From the NCBI GenBank assembly GCA_946413265.1, contig CAMKJU010000014.1, positions 1 through 58,909 of the forward strand: a DNA stretch of 58,909 bases. The letters run 5' to 3'. Positions 46,296-55,000 of the stretch are shown piece by piece. How positions within the stretch are numbered: position 1 is the first letter of the stretch; each line of letters opens with the position of its first letter. A program made the position numbers and the translations under genes. This DNA is from an uncultured Lentisphaerota bacterium (lineage in GTDB: Bacteria > Verrucomicrobiota > Kiritimatiellia > RFP12 > UBA1067). The notes beneath the pieces are model-generated. The model worked only from the letters and a program-made list of their open reading frames with translations. It did no database searches and had not been told where the DNA came from.

Positions 46296-48584
46296 ATGCA
46301 CTCAACAACAGTCAGAAACGTTTTGGCGGCTTCATTCGCCTGTGTGGTCGTGGTATGCGCAGCCCTCCCGTCATTTGCGGCGGATGAATTCGCGCTACAG
46401 CGCGCCGAGTTCGCGAAGTACTACAGGCAGATCACCGGCAAGGATGCGCCTGCGGGAATCGTGAAGTTCGCCATCGACCCCAAGGTGTCGAAGATCGGAC
46501 GGGATGCGTATCGTATCGTGTCGGAGAATGCGGCGGTCGCGGGGCGACCGCCCTACCGTGGTGGCGAACAGGGTAGGGCGGGCAGCCCTCTGCCCGCCGT
46601 CACCATCACCGGCTCAAACCTGCGCAGCGTGTGGTACGGCCTCTACGACCTCCTTGAACGGCGCGGTGGCTGTCACTGGTTCTGGGACGGCGACGTGGTT
46701 CCAAAGCGCGAATCCATCGACTTCTCGAATCTCAACATCCACGAGGAGGCGCGCTTCGAGTATCGCGGACTACGTTACTTCGCGCACCGCGGCCTCACGC
46801 GCTTCCAGGCGGAACACTGGGGGCCCGAGGACTGGAAGAAGGAGATCGACTGGATCCTGAAGCGCCGGCTCAACGTGTTCATGCTCCGCATTGGACAGGA
46901 CGACCTATTCCAGCGGACGTTTCCCGACGCGTGTGCCTATCCCGATCCGTCGAAGCCCCTCCCCGGTGCGGGCACAGGTTACAACGACCGCTCGCTCTTC
47001 TGGAGTCTCCAGTTCAGGGGCAAGCTCCGCGACAATCTCCAGAAATACGGCTTCGAGCGCGGCCTCATGGTGCCCGAGGACTACGGCACGATGACCCACT
47101 GGTACGCGCCCACGCCGCTCGACTACATCGCGAACCGCAAGCCGCCGTTCTATCCCGGCGCAGACAAGCGTCCGGAGAACAACCGCGTGTGGGACGTGCG
47201 CGACGACCGCTGGATCGACGAATACTGGAAGATGACAAAGACGGCGGTCGAGACTTATGGCAAGGGTGCGCCCCAGCCGCGTCTCCTCCACACCATCGGC
47301 ACGGGCGAGCGCATTCTCTCCAAGGACAAGAAGGAGAACTTCAAGCTGAAGGTCATAGGACTCCAGCGCTTCATGTCGCGCGTCGAGCGCGACTACCCCG
47401 ACGCCAAGCTGCTCATGCCGGGCTGGGATTTCTACTTCAGCTGGTCGCCGCAGGAGGTCAAGGACTTCCTCAAACTGCTCGATCCGAAGAAGTGCATCGT
47501 CTGGGACTACTCCGCCGACTACCGCTCTGCTCGTGGCGCGAAGAGCAACTTCACCAAGTGGGACGTGATCGGCAAGTTCCCGTACACCTACTCTGTCTTC
47601 CTCGCCTACGAGAAGGCGCTCGACGTGCGCGCGGACTATCCAATCATCGAGGAGCGTCAGAAGCTCGTGCAGGTCGACCCGTTTTGCAGGGGCTTCATCT
47701 TCTGGCCGGAGTCGAGCCACACGGACACGCTGTTGCTCCGCTACTTCACCGCGAACGCCTGGTCCGACAAGGCGATTCCGCACGGCGAGGTGCTGGACGA
47801 GTTCTGCGCAAGCCGTTACGGGAAGAACGCCGAGGCGATGAAGGCCGCGTGGAAGGCCGCGCTGCCCGCGTCGTGGCTGCGCGACTGGACGACGACATAC
47901 GGCGACGCGATCCTGAAAGGCGACTTTGGCGATAAAAGCGCAACGTGCGCCCCGAAAAAGTGGCGCAAACCAGTTGCCGACGCCGAGAAGGTGTTCGGGA
48001 TGCTCGCGGAGATTGATTGGGAGGACGATTTCATCAAACGAGACGCCATCGACATCGCCCGTATGGTTCTGGACCGCGTCATCTCGCTCCGCCGAGCCGA
48101 CCTGAGCGCCGACGTTGCGAAATGGCGGAAGGGTGAGACAGCAAGCGTACAACAGCAAGAGGCGCTTATCGCCCGTGCCAACCAGATTTCCGACCTGTGC
48201 GACGCGATGGCCGACCTGCTTGCGCTCCACACCGACTACTCGCTCTGGGAGTCTTACCTGCGCCTCGACGCGGTGGAGAAGATTCAGAATCCAAACTTCT
48301 CGAAGACGCTCTTCGAGAACGCTTCGTGCGGCTACTGCCGCAGCCACCAGTACGAGTTTGCGCGGCACTGGTACGCGCCGCACATGAGAACCATCGCGAA
48401 GAACCTCGCAAAGGCCCTCGCGTCGGGCGACAAGGATGCAAAGCTTTCTCCGAATGCCGAAAAGGAGCGCCTCGCGCTCAAAAAGAAGCCGCTTCAGTCG
48501 CTGAGGCCAACGCAGCTGCGCACGGAGGAGAACTTCCGCAAGGTCATGCGGAAGATCGAGGAACTTTGCAAACAGGAACGCTAA
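46296..48584 (+). CDS. Secreted GH89-like alpha-N-acetylglucosaminidase
   Basis: The 762-residue protein starts at the second ATG (46296), which has AAGGAG 8 nt upstream. Signal peptide to about AALPSFAA. The N-terminal region NLRSVWYGLYDLLERRGGCH followed by WFWDGDVVP is typical of the small domain before the barrel in GH89 and GH67-type enzymes. The barrel (about 150-480) has HWGPEDWKKEIDWILKRRLN, FERGLMVPEDYGTM and CIVWDYSADYRS. A helical C-terminal domain follows. GH89 removes terminal alpha-GlcNAc from mucin and heparan-type glycans. The GH20 gene next to it fits that role. A DUF4838-type glycosidase is an alternative. Two repeats are read in frame: a palindrome pair (residues of about 80-102) and TASVQQQ (about 615-621). 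Confidence 0.68.
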   Translation: MHSTTVRNVLAASFACVVVVCAALPSFAADEFALQRAEFAKYYRQITGKDAPAGIVKFAIDPKVSKIGRDAYRIVSENAAVAGRPPYRGGEQGRAGSPLPAVTITGSNLRSVWYGLYDLLERRGGCHWFWDGDVVPKRESIDFSNLNIHEEARFEYRGLRYFAHRGLTRFQAEHWGPEDWKKEIDWILKRRLNVFMLRIGQDDLFQRTFPDACAYPDPSKPLPGAGTGYNDRSLFWSLQFRGKLRDNLQKYGFERGLMVPEDYGTMTHWYAPTPLDYIANRKPPFYPGADKRPENNRVWDVRDDRWIDEYWKMTKTAVETYGKGAPQPRLLHTIGTGERILSKDKKENFKLKVIGLQRFMSRVERDYPDAKLLMPGWDFYFSWSPQEVKDFLKLLDPKKCIVWDYSADYRSARGAKSNFTKWDVIGKFPYTYSVFLAYEKALDVRADYPIIEERQKLVQVDPFCRGFIFWPESSHTDTLLLRYFTANAWSDKAIPHGEVLDEFCASRYGKNAEAMKAAWKAALPASWLRDWTTTYGDAILKGDFGDKSATCAPKKWRKPVADAEKVFGMLAEIDWEDDFIKRDAIDIARMVLDRVISLRRADLSADVAKWRKGETASVQQQEALIARANQISDLCDAMADLLALHTDYSLWESYLRLDAVEKIQNPNFSKTLFENASCGYCRSHQYEFARHWYAPHMRTIAKNLAKALASGDKDAKLSPNAEKERLALKKKPLQSLRPTQLRTEENFRKVMRKIEELCKQER
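46532..46601 (+). repeat. Two GGTAGGG-type palindromes in frame in the GH89-like gene
   Basis: GGCGGTCGC-GGG-GCGACCGCC-CTACC (46532-46557) equals 27927-27952 exactly. Facing it is GGTAGGGCGGGCA-GCCCTC-TGCCCGCC (about 46572-46598). The two are in inverted orientation with 14 nt between, so they form a bipartite unit. Confidence 0.88.
48138..48159 (+). repeat. 22-mer repeat in the GH89-like gene
   Basis: A perfect copy of the unit with core GCAAGCGTACAACAGCAAG, read as TASVQQQ in a surface helix or loop region of the C-terminal domain. Confidence 0.9.
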
Positions 48585-48603
48585 ACAGGAGGCAACGAAG
48601 AAA

Positions 48604-50127
48604 ATGAAAACCATTCAAATGAACGTCAAGCTCGTGGCTTTGGCGGCGTGCTGTGTCGCGCTGCAGGTCGCCGGGGCGAACAAGTACCAAAACTTCCAAT
48701 GGGAAAAAACGACATACGTTCCATTCGACGCGACGACGACGGTTACGCTAGAGTGTCCCGACCCCGCCGCCGCTCAGTGGCTCCAGGCGCATTACGCGCA
48801 ATGGTACGGGGAATCCGCGCCGAAGGTGAAGGTCGGTGCGACCGGACTCAAGCCGGAGGCTGGCGACGAAGCGTATGCGGCGAACACCGATTCAAACGGC
48901 GTGAAGATCGCGGCGAATACGCTGACCGGAACGCGCTGGGCGTCCTATACCCTGCGCCAGCTCGCAATCGCTAAGCGCGGCACGGTCCAGGCTGAAGGAT
49001 ACCTGCTACCGAAGCTCAACATGACGGACCGCCCGCACCTCGCGTTCCGCGCGGTCCACCTCTGTTGGTTCCCCGAGATGCGTCCGCAGCAGATCGAGCG
49101 CGCCATCCGCCTTGCGGCGCTGATGAAGTACAACTACGCGATCATCGAACCGTGGGGCATGTACAAGAGCGAAAAGCATCCGTGGTGGGGCTGGCCGCAG
49201 GCGAACATGACGAAGGCCGAGGTGCGCCGCCTCGTGGCGATCGGCAAGGACATCGGCATCACGCTCGTCCCGCAGATCAACTGCTACGGACACGCCTCCG
49301 CCTCGCGTGGCTGCACGATCAAGCACGCCGTGCTCGACCTGCATCCCGAATACGAGCCGCTCTTCGAGCCGGCTCCGCTCAAGTCGGTCCACGGTTCCTC
49401 GGACTGGGACGGATGGAGCTGGTGCATCTCCAACCCCGAGGCGCAGCGCGTCCTCCGCGAGCTGATCGCGGAGATACACGAGAACTTCGACAACCCGCCG
49501 TTCTTCCACATCGGGTGCGACGAGGCGTTCGGCGCGCAGACGTGTCCGTCGTGCGCCAAGCATCCCAAAGGCGAACTGTTGCTGAAGCACATCTCCGGGA
49601 TTGCGGAGTTCCTCCGGTCGCGCGGCGCGCAGGCGATGATGTGGCATGACATGCTGCTGGACGCAAGCGACCCGCGCTGGAAGGGGTTCATCAAGTTCGG
49701 CAGCAAGGAGACTTCATCCATCCTCGACAAGCTGCCCAAGGACATCATCATCTGCGACTGGCAGTACTTGAAGCAGACCAAGGACAAGGACGGCAAGCCC
49801 TGGCCGACGATGACGCACTTCAAGAAGAAGGGCTTCCCCGTGGCGGCCTGTCCGTGGATGAACGGAGCGGAGATGAAGTCGATGTCCGACCACATCGTGA
49901 ACATCGGCGGCTTCGGCTTCGTCGAGACGACGTGGCACCACCTGCGCGGCAAGGACTGGGAGAACATGTACAAGTGGTCCGGCTTCGCCGCGTGGGGCTC
50001 GCCCGTCTCGCACGACGTCCCGTTCCAGCGTTCGCTTCGCCTCATCGGAAACGACATGAAGGTGACGGACTACAAGGACACGGGCTACCTCAACTACCAG
50101 GTGCCACCGGCCTGGTGGGCGCACTGA
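48604..50127 (+). CDS. Secreted GH20-family beta-N-acetylhexosaminidase
   Basis: This 507-residue protein has a signal peptide (MNVKLVALAACCVALQVAGA). An N-terminal domain (about 28-140) is of the type preceding GH20 barrels. The barrel has LAFRAVHLCWFPEMRPQQIE, KYNYAIIEPWGMYKSEKHPW, LVPQINCYGHASASRGC and FFHIGCDEAFGAQTC with the catalytic Asp306-Glu307 pair. The enzyme removes terminal beta-GlcNAc or beta-GalNAc by substrate-assisted catalysis. AGGAGG lies 12 nt before the ATG, and 19 nt separate it from the GH89-like gene, so both form one operon for host-glycan breakdown. No binding module is attached. Confidence 0.86.
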   Translation: MKTIQMNVKLVALAACCVALQVAGANKYQNFQWEKTTYVPFDATTTVTLECPDPAAAQWLQAHYAQWYGESAPKVKVGATGLKPEAGDEAYAANTDSNGVKIAANTLTGTRWASYTLRQLAIAKRGTVQAEGYLLPKLNMTDRPHLAFRAVHLCWFPEMRPQQIERAIRLAALMKYNYAIIEPWGMYKSEKHPWWGWPQANMTKAEVRRLVAIGKDIGITLVPQINCYGHASASRGCTIKHAVLDLHPEYEPLFEPAPLKSVHGSSDWDGWSWCISNPEAQRVLRELIAEIHENFDNPPFFHIGCDEAFGAQTCPSCAKHPKGELLLKHISGIAEFLRSRGAQAMMWHDMLLDASDPRWKGFIKFGSKETSSILDKLPKDIIICDWQYLKQTKDKDGKPWPTMTHFKKKGFPVAACPWMNGAEMKSMSDHIVNIGGFGFVETTWHHLRGKDWENMYKWSGFAAWGSPVSHDVPFQRSLRLIGNDMKVTDYKDTGYLNYQVPPAWWAH

Positions 50128-50141
50128 GACTTGGAAACCAA

Positions 50142-50229
50142 GGGAGTGGCCGCGCATGTCGCGGCCAAAAGGCAGGGCGGTTTCGATGAAACCGCCGCCG
50201 AATCAGCAGGGCGGTCACCCCGCGACCGT
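50142..50229 (+). repeat. Palindrome cluster after the GH20 gene; left direct repeat of the accessory locus
   Basis: GGCCGCG-CATGT-CGCGGCC (50148-50166) is a half-element with GGGAG in front. It is followed by a block from 50171 containing GGCGGTTTC-GAT-GAAACCGCC, CGCCGAATC and GGGCGGTC. The block recurs almost unchanged from 50865. Confidence 0.85.
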
Positions 50230-50293
50230 TGCCCCCCAGGCGGAGTTGACAAAGACAATTTAGTATCACACCAAAACAGCCGTTTGAAAAATA

Positions 50294-50302
50294 TGCTATA
50301 CT
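50294..50302 (+). promoter_or_regulatory. Extended -10 element before the decayed toxin-antitoxin locus
   Basis: TATGC followed by TATACT (50297-50302) and ATACGCG. No convincing -35 box is seen at 17 nt. The predicted start site is close to the ATG at 50318. Confidence 0.5.
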
Positions 50303-50317
50303 ATACGCGACTTTGAA

Positions 50318-50437
50318 ATGCACATTTTAGACGAGATATGCGCGAAGCGGGGTGAAATCCACGCTGTGGCGAGGAGGGACAAGGCTGAAAAGCTTTGGGC
50401 CTTTGGTTCTTGCGGCTATAAGGAGGTGCTCGCATGA
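50318..50437 (+). pseudogene. Remnant of an MNT-type nucleotidyltransferase antitoxin
   Basis: The 39-codon frame reads MHILDEICAKRGEIHAVARR, then AEKLWAFGSCGYKEVLA. This is the start of minimal nucleotidyltransferase domains up to the FGSxAR motif. The reading then jumps to GYKEVLA and a stop, without the SDxD catalytic motif, so the centre of the gene appears deleted. Its stop overlaps the next remnant (ATGA), as in an intact pair. Confidence 0.55.
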
Positions 50438-50514
50438 GGGTTTATCTCGACAACTGCTGTTACAACCGCCCTCCGTACAGTGGAATTCTTCGGAGGAGAC
50501 TGACATGGCGATGA
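50434..50514 (+). pseudogene. Remnant of a PIN-like toxin (first residues only)
   Basis: The frame reads MRVYLDNCCYNRPPYSG and then unrelated residues to a stop at 50514. The start matches the conserved N-terminus of PIN-like proteins of the form M-K-x-Y-L-D-N-C-C-F-N-R-P, with the first catalytic Asp. Everything after residue 14 is lost. The sequence fuses into the ribosome site of the following small gene. Confidence 0.6.
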
Positions 50515-50738
50515 CTGACAGCGAACTCAAAAGCAAATGCTTCACAATCCTGTCCGAGCAGGTCGGGAATGTTGAAATGGAGCGTTTCATCATGTTGTTG
50601 AATCGTGATACCTTTGATTACACGGAGTGGCGGAAGAACAACCTTTTTCAAGGTGAAACGGTCGATTCGCTGTGCGACCAGATCGAACAGTTTCAAGAAT
50701 CGCAAGCCGTGCCGGATCGGGAACCAACAATGGCCTAA
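50505..50738 (+). CDS. Small antitoxin-like protein
   Basis: This 77-residue protein has GGAGGAGA 6 nt before the ATG at 50505. KCFTILSEQVGNVEMERFIM followed by LLNRDTFDYTEWRKNNLF matches a widespread small-protein family (type 'VLSExLGxVExERFIxLixREpFDYTeW') usually found next to PIN-like toxins of the kind left as a remnant just upstream. It is probably the surviving antitoxin, now without its toxin. The frame can be traced upstream to 50352, but that part overlaps the two remnants and is not expected to be translated. Codon use is less GC-biased than in the core genes. Confidence 0.6.
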   Translation: MAMTDSELKSKCFTILSEQVGNVEMERFIMLLNRDTFDYTEWRKNNLFQGETVDSLCDQIEQFQESQAVPDREPTMA

Positions 50739-50803
50739 CCCAATTTCCAACCGCAGAACTGAAACGAGAAAGGAACCAACGGCAAAACAGTGAAACGGTC
50801 ATA

Positions 50804-50930
50804 GGCGGCTCAGCCGCCACGGTCACACGCCTGGTAGGGTCACGCGTCCCGCGTGACCGAAAACGGTAGGGCGGTTTCGATGAAACCGCCGCCGAATCGG
50901 TAGGGCAGTCGCCCCACGACCGCCGCCCAC
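50804..50930 (+). repeat. Palindrome cluster; right direct repeat of the accessory locus
   Basis: In order: GGCGGCT-C-AGCCGCC (50804-50818); GGTAG with GGTCACGCG-TCC-CGCGTGACC (50838-50858); GGTAGGGCGGTTTC-GAT-GAAACCGCC (50865-50890); GGTAGGGCAGTCGCCCC (from 50899). The stretch from 50865 repeats 50171-50229. The remaining part of the 425-nt gap (50931-51163) is AT-richer, with no gene or promoter I can support. Confidence 0.85.
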
Positions 50931-51163
50931 CTCAGGCGAAATGATTTAAAGCAACCTTGAAACGAGAAACATGAACGACTTGACGATAAATGGGCAGACT
51001 GATACCGATTCGATCTGCTCGCGAATCCTGATGGATTTTGCTATGTGAATCTTGTTGGGGTAGTCAAAGTGGAAGTTTAGAAAGTTTTGTAGATGTCAAA
51101 CGAAAAAGGAGTAGGACGCGCGGAATCAGGAAAACAGTAAGGCTAATCCAGAAGGCGAATGGT

Positions 51164-52045
51164 ATGAACATTAAGCAGACAGTCTTTGACGTTATTCAAC
51201 CCGATCAAGGAAACTCATTTTGCAGTCGTTTGTTTGATCGTGTTATAACGATGTTGATCCTTGTAAGTGTCGTAACCGTTTTCGCTATTACGTTTGATTT
51301 GCCGGAAAAATTACGCGGAGCACTTGAGATAATTGAGTCAGTAGCTTCAATCGTGTTTACTGTGGAATACTTGCTTCGGATATGGACGGCAGACAAGTTA
51401 TATCCGAAGATGTCATCGTTCAAGGCGCGGATCAGATATGTTACCTCGCTCATGGCTATTATCGACTTTGTGGCCATCATGCCGTTCTGGCTACCGAAGA
51501 TATTCCCAGGCTCGTTGCTTGGAATGCGAGCGTTGAGGTTGGTTCGGCTTCTCCGGATACTGAAACTCAATCGATATTTTAATGCAGTGAGATCTCTGGG
51601 AGAAGTGATTGCCGGTAAGAGGCGTGAACTGATCGGATCGTTATTCTTTGTCTTTCTATTGATGATGGTATCTTCTCTTTTGATGTATGCAGTTGAACAT
51701 GATGCGCAACCTAACGTTTTCAGGAACGCTTTCTCTGGTCTTTGGTGGGCAGTCGCTACGCTCACCACTGTTGGTTATGGAGATATTTATCCCATAACGG
51801 TTCTCGGCCGCATTCTTGGTGCGGCAATTGCGCTTTCAGGGATCGCCGCGCTGGCAATTCCTACCGGTATAATCACGTCCGGATTCATGGAGCGTGTCGG
51901 TAAACGTGACATATCCGTAGAGGCGAAGGCGCGTTCTTTGAAGGACAAGGAACATGATCGCGAGTTGCGCGAGCAACGTGAGTTGCTTCACGCACTTGAC
52001 GCAAAACTCGATAAACTACTCGAACGGGGGTCCAAGGATGACTGA
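51164..52045 (+). CDS. Voltage-gated-type cation (probably K+) channel
   Basis: This 293-residue protein has the six-helix Kv layout. S1 spans about 26-44, S2 about 55-74 and S3 about 92-107. S4 carries a basic residue at every third position (Arg122, 125, 128, 131, Lys134, Arg137, in RALRLVRLLRILKLNR). The pore has selectivity filter TTVGYGD (201-207). S6 (ILGAAIALSGIAALAIPTGI) leads to a charged helical tail (252-293) that may form a tetrameric coiled coil. It should conduct K+ in a voltage-dependent way. The start at ATG 51164 is set by homology; the ribosome site is weak. The gene overlaps the helicase gene by 8 nt and shares its lower GC, unlike the rest of the window. Confidence 0.9.
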   Translation: MNIKQTVFDVIQPDQGNSFCSRLFDRVITMLILVSVVTVFAITFDLPEKLRGALEIIESVASIVFTVEYLLRIWTADKLYPKMSSFKARIRYVTSLMAIIDFVAIMPFWLPKIFPGSLLGMRALRLVRLLRILKLNRYFNAVRSLGEVIAGKRRELIGSLFFVFLLMMVSSLLMYAVEHDAQPNVFRNAFSGLWWAVATLTTVGYGDIYPITVLGRILGAAIALSGIAALAIPTGIITSGFMERVGKRDISVEAKARSLKDKEHDRELREQRELLHALDAKLDKLLERGSKDD

Positions 52046-55000
52046 AGAAAGCGAATCGAACGGCGAGGTGACGATGCCAGAGCAGATCGTGGCAGAACTT
52101 GATGTGCTCAAGTTCGTCAACCTAGCATTGATGCAAAATGGGTTGCCCGTAGCACAGGATCTCCGAGTGGAGAATCCGACAAATGAAGTTCTCAAGGATG
52201 TCGTCTGTTCGTTCTCGTCTGATGATGGCCTGATTGTGCCAACCGAGGTTTCATTTAAGGAAGTACTTCCCAAGAGTAACATTGGCAAGGCAAATGTCGG
52301 AATCCTGCTGAATCAGCGTCGTGTACTTGAGGCACGGGATGAACCAATAGAGAGTTCGCTCAAGATGGTGGTTACTGTGGCTGGTAACAAAATCTGTCAA
52401 CGTACATATTCGATGACAATTTTAACTACGGATCAGTGGCTTGGCATACGCCCGTATGCGGAACTCCTTTCCGCATACGTTCTTCCAAACGCAAACTTCG
52501 TCAATCGCATTCAAGCTGAAGCTGCAAATGAAATCCAGGCTACTACGGGATCCTCGTCGCTCGAAGGGTATCAGAGTGGCAAAAAACGTGCGTTGGAAAT
52601 ATGCGCGTCCATATATTCGACAATACAGAAAATGGGGATTAGCTATTGCAACCCGCCTTCGTCTTTTGGACAGCCGGGACAGAAGATTCGCCTTCCCAAT
52701 GAAATGGAGAAGTATAAACTGGGAACTTGTATTGAGACATCGCTTCTCTTTGCCGCAGTGATGGAGAAGTGCCAGCTACACCCGGTGTTGATAATTATAA
52801 AGGGACACTGCTACGTCGGATGTCACTTGGTTGAAGAGTGTTTCGCAGATGTAATCGTCAGAGACATGCAGACACTGCGCAAACGAGCCGACCTTGATGA
52901 GTTTGTTGCCATCGAAACCACAAAAGTCACGAGCGATGCGCCATTTAACGAGGCGGAGAAACTGGGACGGAGCCTTCTTGATGATGATGAAACATTTATA
53001 TGTGCAATTGATGTAGTGCGTAGTCGCGAAACAGGTATCCGTCCGTTGTCGCTCGGATCTAGTTTCGAGTCCAGTTACATGGCGAGTGGACGTGATGTAA
53101 ATGCGGAAAACAACGGCGATGTCCGTGAACTTCAGGAGAGCGTGGACCTTTCAACGCTGAAACGGGCGCAGACCACGCAAAGTCGCATTGATCGGTGGAC
53201 GCAAAAATTACTCGATTTCTCGGCGCGGAACCGTCTGTTGAATATTCCAAGAACCTCGCGCCAGGTAATTCCGCTTATGTGTTCAAACGTTGCGGGGCTT
53301 GAGGATCAGATTGCGGCGAACAAGACGATTACCATTCGTTCGATCGTTGATTCGATGGGGGAGAAGACCCTTGATGACTTGATCAACAATCGGCTAGCGA
53401 AGGATCAGTGTAACGACATAATCAATGCGGAATTGAGCCATCGTCGACTCTGCGTGATGATGTCTCCGCGCGAAGTGCATCGGCGTCTTTCTGACCTCTA
53501 CCATGATGCAAAGACCGACCTTGAGGAATCCGGCGTAAACACGCTTTTCCTGTCAATTGGCGTACTTCAGTGGATGGAACCCGGAACGGGTGCTAACCGT
53601 AAATCGTACCGCGCGCCGATCCTTATGGTGCCAGTCCGTCTTGAGCGGGCTTCTATGGCAGAGGGCGTGAAGATGTTCCGTCTTGACGAGGATACGACGA
53701 TCAATACGACGTTGATCGAGTTCCTTCGGGCACAGTTCAACATCTTGCTGCCGGGGCTTGATCCGTTGCCGACCGATGACTCAGGCGTGAATGTGTCGCT
53801 CATACTCCAGATATTCAGGCAAACGATCAAGGACATGGAAGGGTGGGAGGTGTTCGATGACGCATACGTGGGGTGTTTCTCTTTTGGAAAGTTCGTCATG
53901 TGGAAAGACATGACAGACCGCGTAGATGAACTCAAGAAAAATCCTCTCGTAAATCATCTTATAGGCGGAGGCGGCTTCTTTGACGATGGAATTGAGGTGT
54001 TCCCGGCAGAAGAAGTGTCGCAGCACATCAAGCCAGGTGAACTTTATTGTCCAGTAAGCTATGATTCGTCGCAGCTGACGGCTGTGCTGTATTCCGAAAT
54101 AGGCAAGTCGTTCGTATTGCACGGCCCGCCTGGTACTGGCAAGTCACAGACAATAACCAATATCATCGCACATAACCTTGCGCTTGGCCGTCGCGTGTTA
54201 TTTGTCTCAGAAAAGAAGGCAGCGCTTGACGTTGTAAAGGACCGACTGGATCGGATCGGTCTTACGCCGTTTTGCCTTGAACTCCACTCCAACAAGACGG
54301 AGAAGGGCAAGTTCTACGAACAGATCAAGGCCGCACTTGCCGTACCTGAGACACCTGCACCCTGCGAATGGGATCAAGTGGTTGCAGACTTTGAAAAAAA
54401 TCGGCACGAACTCGATGATTACATTGTCGAGCTTCATAAGCCGTACCCGAACGGGCTTACCGCATATAACTGTTTCTCGCGTGCAATGCAGCATGGAACT
54501 GATGCCCAGCTGGATCTTCTAGAAATAGATTGTCTGACACAAGATCGTGTCACCTACCAAGAATCACGACAGGTCGTAAAGGAACTGGGCGTTACCTTCC
54601 GTGGCGTTACGGAAGAGGCACTTAAGGCAACCCCTGAGTTGAAAATTGAAACCTGGTCGCCGGTCCTTGAACGTCAGCTCAAGAACGCAGCCCAAGAACT
54701 CGCAATTGCAGCAAATGGATTGCTTGTTCCGTTAAAGACAGTCTATGACGAAATGGGAATAGAGGATGACGGCTCTGTCAAGACCATAGAATCGTTGGTT
54801 GAGATTTTGTCCGTCATAAAGGGTCAAGGCAAGGTTCTCAAGCGTTTTATAGATAAGAGCGGCAATACCAGCGTACAGTTCCTTGGTGAATTGTTGAAAT
54901 TATCCATTTCAAGGCAAAAGGCATCGGAAAGTCTAGTGCCCTACAGAATTGACCAGATTCTGGACCTTGACCTCGATGGCTTAGGGCATCGCCTGGAGGA

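Noticed and set aside
50246..50251. A perfect TTGACA before the decayed toxin-antitoxin locus
   Set aside because: The nearest -10-like sequences are 9 or 45 nt away, so it cannot form a normal promoter with them.
51038..51163. Upstream extension of the channel frame
   Set aside because: The added residues have no similarity to channel N-termini and the ATG at 51164 fits the family length.
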